A stretch of DNA of 49,502 nucleotides from Alphaproteobacteria bacterium (GTDB lineage Bacteria; Pseudomonadota; Alphaproteobacteria; Caulobacterales; Parvularculaceae), in contig JAADIQ010000101.1 of NCBI GenBank assembly GCA_013151255.1, positions 1 to 49,502 of the forward strand, given 5' to 3'. Positions 1-8,590 of the stretch are shown here, piece after piece; position 1 is the stretch's first letter; each line of letters begins with the position of its first letter. The notes beneath the pieces were generated by a model that worked only from the letters and a program-made list of their open reading frames with translations, did no database searches and was not told where the DNA came from. The translations under genes were made by a program, and so were the position numbers.

Positions 1-1010
1 GCACGCGCGGCGGCGCGCAGCCGGTCCGAGGCGCGGTCAACGCGCTGGCCGGCGGCGCCGAGAATATCTTCCGGCCGGCCGAGCCCGCGCGCCGCCGAGA
101 CTAGCCCGGCGCGGCGGGGTTCAAACAACCGCGCCGAGGCGCTGGTGATGCGGCGCTGTTTGTTCTGCACCTCCGCCAACAAATCGGCGCGGACCGGCAC
201 CGCCATTTCCGCCGCCGCGCTCGGGGTTGGCGCACGCTTGTCGGCGACATAATCGATTAGCGTCGTATCGGTTTCATGGCCCACCGCCGAGATTAAGGGA
301 ATGTCGCTCGCCGCCGCTGCGCGCGCCACCGCCTCTTCATTAAAGCACCACAAATCTTCCAGCGAGCCGCCGCCGCGCGCAACAATTAAAACATCCGGAC
401 GCGGAATGTTGCCGCCAGGCTCCAGCGCATTAAAGCCTTCAATCGCCGCCACAATCTTCGCTTCCGCGCCGCGCCCCTGCACCAGCGTTGGCCAGACGAT
501 AACGTGACGCGGAAATCGCTCGCGCAGGCGGTGGAGAATATCGCGGATCACCGCGCCCGACGGCGAGGTGACGACGCCGATCACCTGCGGCAGAAACGGG
601 ATTGGTTTTTTGCGCGCCGCCGCAAACAACCCCTCTTGCTGAAGCTTTTTCTTGCGCTCTTCGAACAAAGCCATCAACGCGCCGGCGCCGGCCGGTTCCA
701 GCGCGTCAATAATCAGCTGGTAGCGCGACTGTCCGGGGAATGTGCTCATCCGCCCGGAGACAATGACTTCCATTCCCTGTTCCGGTTTGATCGCAAGCCG
801 CGCCGCGACGCCCTTCCACATCACCCCGGAGATGACGGCTTTTTCATCTTTCAAATCGAGATAGACATGGCCCGAGGCGGGAGTGGTGACGCGTCCAAGC
901 TCGCCGCGCACCCGGACAAAGCCGAAATTGTCCTCAATCGCGCGTTTTACCGCCCCGGACAGCTCCGAGACGCTATATTCATGGACATTACCGACTTTTG
1001 ATTCCACCAT
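1..1010 (-). CDS. xseA: Exodeoxyribonuclease VII large subunit, 3' end cut by the window edge
   Basis: The reverse strand reads, from ATG at 1010, an open frame of about 336 codons that runs off the left edge without a stop. Its N-terminus ([20 protein letters not shown]) and the following strand-rich stretch match the OB-fold nucleic-acid-binding domain of XseA. Further on come a [16 protein letters not shown] segment, the family signature [10 protein letters not shown] and [16 protein letters not shown], all typical of the catalytic core. XseA pairs with the small subunit XseB to degrade single-stranded DNA to oligonucleotides in the cytoplasm. The C-terminal coiled-coil region is mostly outside the window. 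The gene is divergent from the TPR gene at 1193. xseB is not visible here. Identification is secure; the exact start is inferred from homology to usual XseA N-termini. Confidence 0.95.
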   Translation of the reverse strand, partial: MVESKVGNVHEYSVSELSGAVKRAIEDNFGFVRVRGELGRVTTPASGHVYLDLKDEKAVISGVMWKGVAARLAIKPEQGMEVIVSGRMSTFPGQSRYQLIIDALEPAGAGALMALFEERKKKLQQEGLFAAARKKPIPFLPQVIGVVTSPSGAVIRDILHRLRERFPRHVIVWPTLVQGRGAEAKIVAAIEGFNALEPGGNIPRPDVLIVARGGGSLEDLWCFNEEAVARAAAASDIPLISAVGHETDTTLIDYVADKRAPTPSAAAEMAVPVRADLLAEVQNKQRRITSASARLFEPRRAGLVSAARGLGRPEDILGAAGQRVDRASDRLRAAAR

Positions 1011-1192
1011 AGCGAGGCATAAAGCACAATTTGCGGGCCTTTATAAGCAGGAATGGGACGCCTGTTTTTCAGCAGTTCTAAGGCTCGACTTTTCGAACAA
1101 GTCAGTTGCGCATGCGTATCAGCAGACCTATCGCGGCCAAAATCGCGCCGATGTTTCGGCGGCGTCTATTAATTTTTGAAGGGGAAAATAAA

Positions 1193-2983
1193 ATGAAATT
1201 GAAACTACTCATGGGCGCGGCTGCGGGCGCCATCGTTCTCGGCGGCGTCAGCGTCACCTTCGCGCCGGGCGGTCAAGACCAGGCCGGCGCGCCGTTCATG
1301 CACCCGTTGACGATTGTACGCGCCATGTGCGGGCGCGGCGGCGATGAACTCGCCAAACGCCGCGCGTTCTTTGTGCGCGCCGCACAAGCCTATGCGGCGA
1401 CGCTTGAGGGCGAGGCCCCCGGCGTTCAGGATTTGCTGCCATCGCTCGGCGCAATCGGCTATGAGATTTCGACCAATGACCCCGAAGCGCAAGCCTGGTT
1501 CAATCAGGGCCTCGCCTTCACCTATGGTTTCAACCATGAAGATGCGATCAACGCCTTCCGCCGGGCGCAATCGATCGACCCGGATTGCGCCATGTGTTTC
1601 TGGGGCGAGGCGTTTGCGCTTGGGCCAAACATCAATGCGCCGATGGGCGATGATGCGGTGGCGCCAGCTTACGCCGCCATCATCAAGGCGCTGGAGCGCC
1701 GCGATGGCGCCAGCGTGAAAGAAAAAGCGCTCATCAATGCGCTTGGCTATCGCTATCAGGCGCAGCCCATCGCCGACCGCTCAAAACTCGACAATGCGTT
1801 CGCCGACGCGATGGATGATGTCGCCACTCAGTATCAAGATGATAATTTTATCGCCGCGTTGTCAGCCGAAGCCAACATGGACACCCAAGCCTGGGACTAT
1901 TGGGCCGATGGCGGCCGCATGCCGAAGGACCGCACCGCCCGCACGGTGTCGCTGCTGGAGGGCGTGCTGGCGCGCGACCCGAACTACACAGCCGCCATTC
2001 ATCTTTATATTCACATCACCGAGGCGTCCAGCGATCCGTTCCGCGCCGCCGATCACGCGGACAGATTAGCCGCGCTGACGCCGGGGCTTGGCCATCTCAT
2101 CCACATGCCCTCACACACATATTTCCGCATCGGCCGGTTCAAGCAATCGCTTGAGCATAATATCAAGGCGGTTGATGTCGATGAAGCCTATCTTGCAAAC
2201 ACCGACGCCAGCGTTCTTTATGAATATGGCTATTTCACCCACAACATTCACTTCGCAATGACCTCGGCGCAAATGTCTGGCGATGCGCAAACCGCGCTGT
2301 CGATGGCGGCGCGCCTCGATGCGAAGCTGCCGATAGAGATGGCGGCGGCAGCGCCCTGGGTGCAACCGATTAAGGCCGCGCCTTATTTTGCGATGGTGCA
2401 ATATGGCGCCCCCGCCGACACCATCGCCCTGCCCGATCCCGGCGACGCGCTGCCATTCCTGCGCGGCGCCTGGCATTATGCGCGCGGCGAGGCCTATGCC
2501 CAGCTTGGCGATACCGACAAAGCCATGGGCGAGGCTGAAGCCATCAGTAGGCTGATTGCTGAAGCGGATTTGAGCGCCCTGACCGATGGCGGCGTGCCGG
2601 CGATTGACATTCTCAACATCGCCCGACTGACAGTCATCGCGCGCCTGTCGGCAAGCCAGGGTGATTTTGACACGGCGATTGAGGCGATGGAAGAGGCGGT
2701 CGCCTTGCAAGAAGCCCTTGCCTATACCGAGCCGCCTTACTGGTACTATCCAGCCAAGCAAACTCTCGCCGCCATGCTGCTCCAGGCCGGCAAGACCGAA
2801 CGCGCCGAACAGCTGTTTCTGGAAACCCTTACGGAATCGCCCAACAATGCCTGGGTGCTTTATGGGCTATCAGAAAGCTACAAAGCTCAAGGCGACAAGA
2901 ACGGCGCCAAATACGCAAAAGCGTTGTTTAAGGATGCCTGGTTAGGCGAGAAAAAAACCACGCCGAGTTTGTCGCAGCTTTAG
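1193..2983 (+). CDS. Secreted or membrane-anchored TPR-repeat protein (596 aa)
   Basis: I place the start at ATG 1193 because it follows a GAAGGGG Shine-Dalgarno and opens a signal-like stretch (MKLKLLMGAAAGAIVLGGVS); the frame is open further upstream to 1106 but that adds no recognisable sequence. The protein is built of tetratricopeptide-type helical pairs, for example YEISTNDPEAQAWFNQGLAF near residue 90 and the C-terminal pair around AGKTERAEQLFLETL and NNAWVLYGLSESYKAQGD. It contains a DCAMCFWGEAFALGPNINAP segment that I associate with a widespread uncharacterised TPR family. Two cysteines of that segment and HMPSHTYFRIG in the middle are distinctive. TPR proteins usually act as scaffolds for protein contacts; the partner is unknown. 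It stands alone between xseA and a repeat-rich spacer. Confidence 0.85.
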   Translation: MKLKLLMGAAAGAIVLGGVSVTFAPGGQDQAGAPFMHPLTIVRAMCGRGGDELAKRRAFFVRAAQAYAATLEGEAPGVQDLLPSLGAIGYEISTNDPEAQAWFNQGLAFTYGFNHEDAINAFRRAQSIDPDCAMCFWGEAFALGPNINAPMGDDAVAPAYAAIIKALERRDGASVKEKALINALGYRYQAQPIADRSKLDNAFADAMDDVATQYQDDNFIAALSAEANMDTQAWDYWADGGRMPKDRTARTVSLLEGVLARDPNYTAAIHLYIHITEASSDPFRAADHADRLAALTPGLGHLIHMPSHTYFRIGRFKQSLEHNIKAVDVDEAYLANTDASVLYEYGYFTHNIHFAMTSAQMSGDAQTALSMAARLDAKLPIEMAAAAPWVQPIKAAPYFAMVQYGAPADTIALPDPGDALPFLRGAWHYARGEAYAQLGDTDKAMGEAEAISRLIAEADLSALTDGGVPAIDILNIARLTVIARLSASQGDFDTAIEAMEEAVALQEALAYTEPPYWYYPAKQTLAAMLLQAGKTERAEQLFLETLTESPNNAWVLYGLSESYKAQGDKNGAKYAKALFKDAWLGEKKTTPSLSQL

Positions 2984-2994
2984 GGGCCGAGAGA

Positions 2995-3123
2995 AGAGCC
3001 CCCTTCGACCGCTTCGCGGCCACTTCCCCCGCAAGCGGGGGAAGAAAGAGTTTGCGGCTAGCTCAACCTAATTCCTCCCCCGTTTACGGGGGAGGTGTCC
3101 CGAAGGGACGGAGGGGGCTTTCT
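2995..3123. repeat. Two facing copies of an intergenic palindromic repeat
   Basis: Immediately after the TPR stop lie two related copies in opposite orientation. The left one reads GAGCCCCCTTCGACCGC, then a hairpin CTTCCCCC-GCAA-GCGGGGGAAG. The right one carries CCTCCCCC-GTTTAC-GGGGGAGG, then CGAAGGGACGGAGGGGGCTTT. The outer arms are inverted versions of one another, so the whole element can fold as a long stem with two inner hairpins. Such elements are common in alphaproteobacterial intergenic regions. It may also act as a transcription terminator for the TPR gene. No transposase is nearby. Confidence 0.75.
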
Positions 3124-3127
3124 TTCG

Positions 3128-3166
3128 CCGTCATCCCGGACCAGCGCAGCGCATCCGGGATGACGG
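3128..3166. repeat. Perfect 13-bp inverted repeat
   Basis: CCGTCATCCCGGA at 3128-3140 pairs perfectly with TCCGGGATGACGG at 3154-3166 around a 13-nt loop. It belongs to a CGTCATCCCGGA-type repeat often seen between alphaproteobacterial genes and follows directly on the paired repeat at 2995-3123. It might help stop transcription from either side but has no T-tract. Confidence 0.7.
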
Positions 3167-3559
3167 TAAACAACAACCGCATAAATCCAAACAACCACAA
3201 CACGAATCGAATCTTCAAAAATACAACCCAGAGAGGGTAGTTGGCGATAAAACCCATATCCGGTGAAAAGTTATCCTCACGCATTCCGGCGGCCCTATAC
3301 TCCCCCCAACGTCGAAATGCGATTTTTGAACCAGGCGATTTGGCGCCGCAAAGCCGGCCATCGCAAAACCCCACCCAGTCCTTTCCGGCGTTCATGTGTG
3401 AGGAACGTAAAGCTCGCTCGCATGGGCTCTTTGACATTGTGAATTTTTCAGCGGCATTGCGGGTTTTCGCGCGTGAGGTCGCTGTACCCTCCCCTCAATA
3501 CGCTCGGGCATAGGCATGCCGCGGCGCGGGGACGCTATTGGTTTCTATACGGAAGAAGC
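3167..3559. other. Gene-poor spacer with an rRNA-leader-like boxA sequence
   Basis: No convincing gene is seen here. Open frames exist on both strands (a hydrophobic one on the minus strand begins near 3258), but they lack usable ribosome sites and run into the repeats. A TATACT hexamer near 3296-3301 could be a -10 element. GGCTCTTTGACATTGTGAA at 3425-3443 resembles the boxA antitermination sequence found ahead of alphaproteobacterial 16S rRNA genes, yet no rRNA follows. A small RNA cannot be excluded. Confidence 0.4.
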
Positions 3560-4975
3560 CTATTTGTTCTTCTCGGCCTCTTCGAGGGCTTTTTTGAGCT
3601 CCTCGATATCCTTTAGCGTCAGCTCGCCATCCTCGCGCAGCGTCCATCCGGGCTGCGGCGTATCGGGCCCAATATTGGGGCGGTTGCCCTCAACGCCGAC
3701 CATGAGGTTGTCGTCCAGGCCCTCGGCAATCGCCGCCCCGCCGGGAACGTCGCGACGGAAGTCGCGCAGCTGCTCAATGCGGCGCTCATCTTCAAGCCGG
3801 CGCGCGCTCCTTCGCCCGATCAGCTTGTCCAGCTCCGGCCCGGTGCGGCCGCCCTTGCGGGCATCGCGCAACAACTTGACCGCACGCGAGTAATCCTCGC
3901 CGGAATCGCCCGGCCGCCAGCCGGAAAAGAGCTCACGCCGTCCGGCGCATTCGGCGGCTTTGTCTTTGTCGTCAAACTCTTCCGGGCAAAAAATCGCCAC
4001 CACCCCGGACGAGCCGGTATCGATCGGCGCCTCGCCCAGCGGCAATTGCACCAACGGCCGGACAAAGCGGCGGCCGGACAAGCTCGGTTCCTGATCGAAG
4101 ATGTCGTCGTTCTGGGGTTGCTGCTCGGGCTCGTCTTCCGGGTCTTTATCGGCCTCATCATCGGTTCCCTCTTCGTCAACCCCGTCATCGCCTGCATTGT
4201 CCTCGCCATCATCGTCATCGTCGCCGAGGAATTCGTCGAGGCCCGCCTCCTGGCGCCGCTCCGGCTCAACCGCAAGCAGCGGCTCGGGGTCATCTTCCAC
4301 CGGCGCCTGGTCGACGGCGTCTTCCTGCGGCGTTGGCAATGTCAGATCATCTTGCGCCGCATCCGCAGCATCAAGGATCAGCGGCTCGGGGTCTTCAGCT
4401 GGCGGCGCAAAAGCCGGCTCAAGGTCGAGATTGAGCTCGGGCTCGGGCTCGGGTTCCGGCTCTTCGATAACTTCCGGCTCAGGTTCTGGCTCTGGTTCGG
4501 GTTCTTCGACAATTTCAGGTTCCGGCTCAGGCTCGGGCTCAGGTTCCTCGATCAGTTCCGGCTCCGGTATGGGTTCGGGCTCAGGCTCTGGCTGCGGGTT
4601 TATTTCCGGATCGCGCAATTCCGGCAGGTCCAGGCGGGGAATTTCAACCAGGGTGACGCTAATTGAGGCGCTGGGCACATTCGGGACCCAGATGCGCACC
4701 CGCCCAAACACCGACAGCGCCGTAAACACAATCAGATTGATGGAAATGGCCACCACCAGCGCCGATGTCTTGCGGCGGCGGTCATCGCCGGCGAGGAAAT
4801 CCAGCATCCGCGCGCTGGCGCGATCGAACGGGCCATAGATCCGCCGCCATAACCGGCGCACAGACGCAAAGGCGCGCAGCGGCGCAACGACCGCATGCGC
4901 TTTTTGCGCGCCGTTTTTATCCGGCGGAGGATCGGCGTTTTCCGTCATGCGGCCTGGCATTGATCCCTGCGCCAT
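3560..4975 (-). CDS. Acidic Glu-Pro-rich single-pass membrane protein (TonB-like architecture)
   Basis: The 471-residue product has a cytoplasmic N-terminus (residues 1-70, basic near the membrane), one hydrophobic segment at about 72-90, a strand-like section, and then a long rod of EPEPEP-type repeats at roughly 125-185. A strongly acidic stretch with a DDDDD run follows near residues 250-300, then a C-terminal globular part ending in a helical charged tail. The short N-terminus, single TM and Pro-rich periplasmic rod are the layout of TonB and of TonB-like linkers, but I see no TonB C-terminal YP motif, so the energy-transducing role is not supported. It is divergent from purD. Two starts, at 4975 and at residue 6, are each preceded by the same CAGGGATCA, a local duplication; ATG 4975 is taken as the start. 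Confidence 0.8.
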   Translation of the reverse strand: MAQGSMPGRMTENADPPPDKNGAQKAHAVVAPLRAFASVRRLWRRIYGPFDRASARMLDFLAGDDRRRKTSALVVAISINLIVFTALSVFGRVRIWVPNVPSASISVTLVEIPRLDLPELRDPEINPQPEPEPEPIPEPELIEEPEPEPEPEPEIVEEPEPEPEPEPEVIEEPEPEPEPELNLDLEPAFAPPAEDPEPLILDAADAAQDDLTLPTPQEDAVDQAPVEDDPEPLLAVEPERRQEAGLDEFLGDDDDDGEDNAGDDGVDEEGTDDEADKDPEDEPEQQPQNDDIFDQEPSLSGRRFVRPLVQLPLGEAPIDTGSSGVVAIFCPEEFDDKDKAAECAGRRELFSGWRPGDSGEDYSRAVKLLRDARKGGRTGPELDKLIGRRSARRLEDERRIEQLRDFRRDVPGGAAIAEGLDDNLMVGVEGNRPNIGPDTPQPGWTLREDGELTLKDIEELKKALEEAEKNK

Positions 4976-5031
4976 TGATCCCTGACATGGGGGCGCTTAA
5001 ACGCGGAGGACAAATAGATGAGGTGGCCCAA

Positions 5032-6294
5032 GTGAAAGTCCTGTTGATCGGCGGCGGCGGCCGGGAACATGCGCTGGGATGGAAAATCGCGCAAAGTCCC
5101 GAAATGTCAAAGCTTTTTATGTCGCCTGGCAATACTGGTCTCAATCACATCGGCGAGACTTTGACCATACCAGAAAATGACACGAAAGGGCTCGTATCCT
5201 TTTCTAAGGACAATAATGTCGATCTTGTGATCGTCGGGCCGGAAGCGCCGCTGGCCGCCGGACTTGGCGACGCCCTGCGCAGCGCAGGAATCGCCTGTTT
5301 CGGCCCCGATAAAGCGGCCGCGCGCCTGGAAACCTCCAAAAGCTTCATGAAAGAGGTCTGCGCCGCCGCCGGCGCGCCAACCGCCGCCTATGGACGGTTT
5401 ACCGAGGCCGATGCGGCGAAGGCGTTTTTGCGCGACCAAACCGCGCCTTATGTCATCAAGGCGGACGGGCTCGCCGCCGGCAAGGGCGTGGTCATCGCCG
5501 AGACCCTCGATGAGGCGGATGCGGCGATCGACGAGATGCTCGCCGGCCGGTTTGGCGCGGCCAGCGCGGCGATTGTGATTGAGGAATTTATGACCGGCGA
5601 GGAAGCCAGTTTTTTCGCCATCACCGACGGCGCGACAATTTTGCCGATGGTCGCCGCGCGCGATCACAAGCGCGCTTATGATGGCGACAAGGGCCCCAAC
5701 ACCGGCGGCATGGGCGCCTATTCTCCGGCGCCGGTATTCACCGAGGCCGTTTATGAGCGCACCATGCGCGATATCATCGAGCCGGTGGTCGCGGAAATGG
5801 CGCGGCGCGGCGCGCCTTATGTCGGCGTTCTCTATGCCGGGCTGATGATAGAAAACCAGCGCCCGCGCCTGGTTGAATTTAACGCCCGGTTCGGCGATCC
5901 GGAATGTCAAATCATGATGCGGCGTATGAACAGCGATTTGCTCCCCGTCCTCCATGCGGCGGCCTGCGGGAAACTGGAAGGCCAACGCTTTGACTGGAGC
6001 GACGATGACGCGGCGCTGGTGGTGATGGCGGCGAAGGGCTATCCGGGCGGTTATGACAAGGGAACGACAATCAACGGCGTCGACGCCGCCAATGACTTGC
6101 CCGGCGTGGTGGTGTTTCATGCGGGAACCAAAGAGCAAGACGGCGCGCTGGTCGCTAATGGCGGGCGGGTTTTGAATATCACCGCAACCGGGGCTAGCTT
6201 GCGCGAGGCGATTGACCGCGCCTATCGCGGCGTTGACGCGATCGACTGGCCGCAAGGGTTTTATCGCCGCGATATTGGCGGGGCCGATTTATGA
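5032..6294 (+). CDS. purD: Phosphoribosylamine--glycine ligase
   Basis: PurD joins 5-phosphoribosylamine and glycine with ATP use, the second step of purine synthesis. The 420-residue frame from GTG 5032 begins KVLLIGGGGREHALGWK, the classic PurD N-terminus. A GAGGTGG ribosome site ends five bases before this GTG; an in-frame ATG at 4987 would add a 15-residue tail with no family match. ATP-grasp features follow: YVIKADGLAAGKGVV near 145-160, GPNTGGMGAYSPAP, and the metal/ATP loop EFNARFGDPECQ near 285. The length matches the family. Its last four bases overlap the next gene (ATGA). In many Alphaproteobacteria purD lies close to xseA, as it does here with two genes between. Confidence 0.96.
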   Translation: MKVLLIGGGGREHALGWKIAQSPEMSKLFMSPGNTGLNHIGETLTIPENDTKGLVSFSKDNNVDLVIVGPEAPLAAGLGDALRSAGIACFGPDKAAARLETSKSFMKEVCAAAGAPTAAYGRFTEADAAKAFLRDQTAPYVIKADGLAAGKGVVIAETLDEADAAIDEMLAGRFGAASAAIVIEEFMTGEEASFFAITDGATILPMVAARDHKRAYDGDKGPNTGGMGAYSPAPVFTEAVYERTMRDIIEPVVAEMARRGAPYVGVLYAGLMIENQRPRLVEFNARFGDPECQIMMRRMNSDLLPVLHAAACGKLEGQRFDWSDDDAALVVMAAKGYPGGYDKGTTINGVDAANDLPGVVVFHAGTKEQDGALVANGGRVLNITATGASLREAIDRAYRGVDAIDWPQGFYRRDIGGADL

Positions 6295-7208
6295 AACCAC
6301 TCGATCAATGGTGCGCTGAGGCGCAATATTTTGACGCCAATGGCCATCAGATCGCCTATTGGACCAGCGCCGCCACAGATGAAGGCCTCGCAAACGACAA
6401 GCCGTGGCTGCTGTTGATTCACGGCTACCCAACCTCGTCCTGGGACTGGACCGCGATATGGCCGGGGCTGGAAGAAAAGTTCAACCTCATCGCCCTCGAC
6501 ATGCTCGGCTTTGGCCTGTCCGATAAACCAAAATCATTCGCCTACAGTATAAATCGCCAGGCCGACCTCCAGGAAGCTTTGCTTGCGCAACTCGCCATTA
6601 GTGAGGCGCATTTATTTGTCCATGATTATGGCAACACCGTCGGGCAGGAATTGCTGGCGCGTCACAATGAAGGCGCCTTGAGTTTCGCCATCAAATCGAT
6701 GTGCTTTCTAAATGGCGGCTTGTTTCCCGAACAACACCGGCCGCGCCCGATCCAGCGACTGGGGCTGACGCCGCTCGGGTTTTTGCTAGGCGTGTTGATG
6801 ACCCGCGATAAACTGCGCAACACGTTCGATCAGATTTTCGGGCCCGAGACCAAAGCCTCGGACCTTGAAATTGACGGCCACTGGGCGCTGATCCGCCAAC
6901 AAAGCGGCAACAAGATACTGCATAGGCTGCTGCACTATATTCCTGAGCGCAAAAAATATCGCGCGCGCTGGGTCGGCGCGCTGCACGAGGCGCGCGCGCC
7001 CATACGCCTCATCGATGGCGGCGCCGATCCGATTTCCGGGCGCCATCTTTATGATTATTACCGCCAGGAGATTGCCGACGCGGACGCGGTTTTGCTTGAT
7101 GATATTGGCCACTATCCGCACACGGAAGCGCCCACACGGGTTCTCAGCGCCTTTTTTGATTTTCACGCCCAAATTGGGCACGCCAACATTGGAACCGATT
7201 TTTCATGA
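6291..7208 (+). CDS. Alpha/beta hydrolase, haloalkane-dehalogenase/epoxide-hydrolase-like
   Basis: This 305-residue protein has the alpha/beta-hydrolase fold: the oxyanion motif LLIHGYPTSSWDW near residues 41-53, LDMLGFGLSDKP around 70-80, and the nucleophile elbow HDYGNTVG, where Asp occupies the nucleophile position as in haloalkane dehalogenases and epoxide hydrolases. A late acidic residue in LIDGGADPISG and the histidine of DDIGHYPHTEAP complete the likely triad. The substrate cannot be read from the sequence. It is cytoplasmic, with no signal peptide. It overlaps purD and the next gene by 4 bp each (ATGA), so it is translationally coupled, although no link to purine synthesis is obvious. 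Confidence 0.88.
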   Translation: MKPLDQWCAEAQYFDANGHQIAYWTSAATDEGLANDKPWLLLIHGYPTSSWDWTAIWPGLEEKFNLIALDMLGFGLSDKPKSFAYSINRQADLQEALLAQLAISEAHLFVHDYGNTVGQELLARHNEGALSFAIKSMCFLNGGLFPEQHRPRPIQRLGLTPLGFLLGVLMTRDKLRNTFDQIFGPETKASDLEIDGHWALIRQQSGNKILHRLLHYIPERKKYRARWVGALHEARAPIRLIDGGADPISGRHLYDYYRQEIADADAVLLDDIGHYPHTEAPTRVLSAFFDFHAQIGHANIGTDFS

Positions 7209-7483
7209 GCGCTTTCCTCACCGTATTTTTCAGCATTTTCCTCGCCGAGCTTGGCGATAAAACCCAACTCGCCACTGTGCTGTTCGCCTCCGAGGACGAG
7301 CAATCCAAAGCCCTCGTCTTTGCCGGCGCATCGTTGGCGCTTATCGCCTCAACCGGCCTTGCGGTCATGCTCGGCGCGATGGCGGAGCGCTATCTCGCTA
7401 TGGCGCCCTTGAAACTGTTAGCCGGCCTCGGCTTTGTCGTCATTGGCGTGCTAATGATTGGCGAACATTTCCGCGCCGCCTGA
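7205..7483 (+). CDS. Half-size GDT1/TMEM165 (UPF0016) membrane protein
   Basis: The product has 92 residues and three hydrophobic segments. Near its start it holds the family signature E-x-G-D-K-[TS] as ELGDKTQLAT. Full-length GDT1 proteins carry two copies of this module and move Mn2+ or Ca2+ in exchange for protons; single-module bacterial proteins are thought to work as dimers. The sequence shows only one motif, so this is a half-size member. It overlaps the hydrolase gene by 4 bp and is followed 11 bp later by the phosphotransferase gene, within the purD operon. A manganese export role is inferred from the family. Confidence 0.85.
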   Translation: MSAFLTVFFSIFLAELGDKTQLATVLFASEDEQSKALVFAGASLALIASTGLAVMLGAMAERYLAMAPLKLLAGLGFVVIGVLMIGEHFRAA

Positions 7484-7494
7484 AGGAGCCTTAG

Positions 7495-8565
7495 ATGTCG
7501 TCCGATCCTGCTGCCGATTTTACCGGCGTCGCCAAAACGCCCGACCACCTCAAATTCGACGAGGCCGCGCTTGACGCTTATATGCGCGCCCATGTGGAAG
7601 GCTTTGTTGGGCCGATCACGGTTGAAAAATTTAAAGGCGGGCAATCCAACCCGACTTATTTGCTGACCACGCCGGCAAAAAAATATGTCCTGCGGCGCAA
7701 ACCGCCGGGCAAGCTCCTGCCCTCCGCCCACGCCGTTGACCGTGAATATAAGGTGATGACGGCGCTTGGCGGCCAAGGCTTTCCGGTGCCGAAGACTTAT
7801 GCGTTATGCGACGACCCGGAGGTTATCGGCACGGCGTTTTTTGTGATGGATTTTGTTGAGGGGCGGATCTTTTGGGATACGAGCCTGCCGGAAGTCAGCC
7901 GCGAAGAGCGCGCGCCGCTATTCAACGCGCTGATCGATACGCTGGCCCAGCTGCACCAGATTGACTATGTCGCCGCCGGCCTTGGCGATTTTGGCAAGCC
8001 CGGCAATTATTTTGAGCGCCAAATCGGCCGCTGGTCAAAACAGTATCAGGCCGCTGAAACGGAAAAAATCGAGGAGATGGACGCGTTGATAAAATGGCTG
8101 CCCACCGCCATTCCCGGTGATAGCGCAACCTCTATCGTTCATGGCGACTTCCGGTTTGACAATATCATCATGCATCCGACCCAAGCCCGACCGCTGGCGG
8201 TTCTCGATTGGGAATTATCAACGCTCGGCCATCCGCTTGCAGATTTTACCTATTTCCTGATGGTCTGGCACTTCCCGCCCTCCGTGCGCGGCGGGTTGGC
8301 CGGGCTTGATATCGACGCGCTCGGCATTCCGAGCCTGGAGGATGCGGCCGCGCGCTATTGCAAACAAACGGGCCGCGAAAACGTCCCCGATCTCGAATTT
8401 TGTCTCGCCTATAATATGTTCAGGCTCGCCTCCATCGCCCAGGGGGTCTATGCCCGCGCGCTTCAGGGCAACGCGTCCTCGCCGCAAGCGATTGAAATGG
8501 GCAAACAAATCAGACCGCTGGCGGTCCTTGCCTGGCATTATGCGGTTAAGGCCGGCGCCAAGTGA
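7495..8565 (+). CDS. APH-family phosphotransferase, ACAD10/11 N-terminal type
   Basis: The 356-residue product is an aminoglycoside-phosphotransferase-fold protein. Visible are a nucleotide-binding strand ending YVLRRKPPGKLLPSAHAVDR near residues 62-81 (Lys for ATP), the catalytic loop IVHGDFRFDNIIMHP near 212-226, and the metal loop LAVLDWELSTLGHP. The RKPPG, SAHAVDREY and LDWELSTLG sequences are characteristic of the branch related to the kinase domain of acyl-CoA dehydrogenases ACAD10/11, which in bacteria is often linked to hydroxy-fatty-acid or acyl-CoA breakdown. A GAAGGAG ribosome site precedes ATG 7495. It is the last gene of the purD operon and converges on the MFS gene. Confidence 0.88.
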   Translation: MSSDPAADFTGVAKTPDHLKFDEAALDAYMRAHVEGFVGPITVEKFKGGQSNPTYLLTTPAKKYVLRRKPPGKLLPSAHAVDREYKVMTALGGQGFPVPKTYALCDDPEVIGTAFFVMDFVEGRIFWDTSLPEVSREERAPLFNALIDTLAQLHQIDYVAAGLGDFGKPGNYFERQIGRWSKQYQAAETEKIEEMDALIKWLPTAIPGDSATSIVHGDFRFDNIIMHPTQARPLAVLDWELSTLGHPLADFTYFLMVWHFPPSVRGGLAGLDIDALGIPSLEDAAARYCKQTGRENVPDLEFCLAYNMFRLASIAQGVYARALQGNASSPQAIEMGKQIRPLAVLAWHYAVKAGAK

Positions 8566-8590
8566 GATAATTTATCTGTATACTGACTTT

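Noticed and set aside
3084..3437. 117-codon minus-strand frame with a hydrophobic middle
   Set aside because: Its end is made of intergenic repeat sequence and no ribosome site fits; a 57-residue membrane peptide from about 3258 is possible but weak.
3422..3520. Possible rRNA operon start
   Set aside because: Only the boxA-like stretch is present; no 16S sequence follows.
4046..4838. Two long plus-strand open frames over the Glu-Pro gene (Ser/Gly-rich and Leu/Arg/Phe-rich)
   Set aside because: They are mirror readings of the EP-codon repeat on the opposite strand; no ribosome site or domain.
5107..6255. 382-codon minus-strand frame opposite purD
   Set aside because: It lies wholly antisense to a certain PurD gene and has no recognisable domain.
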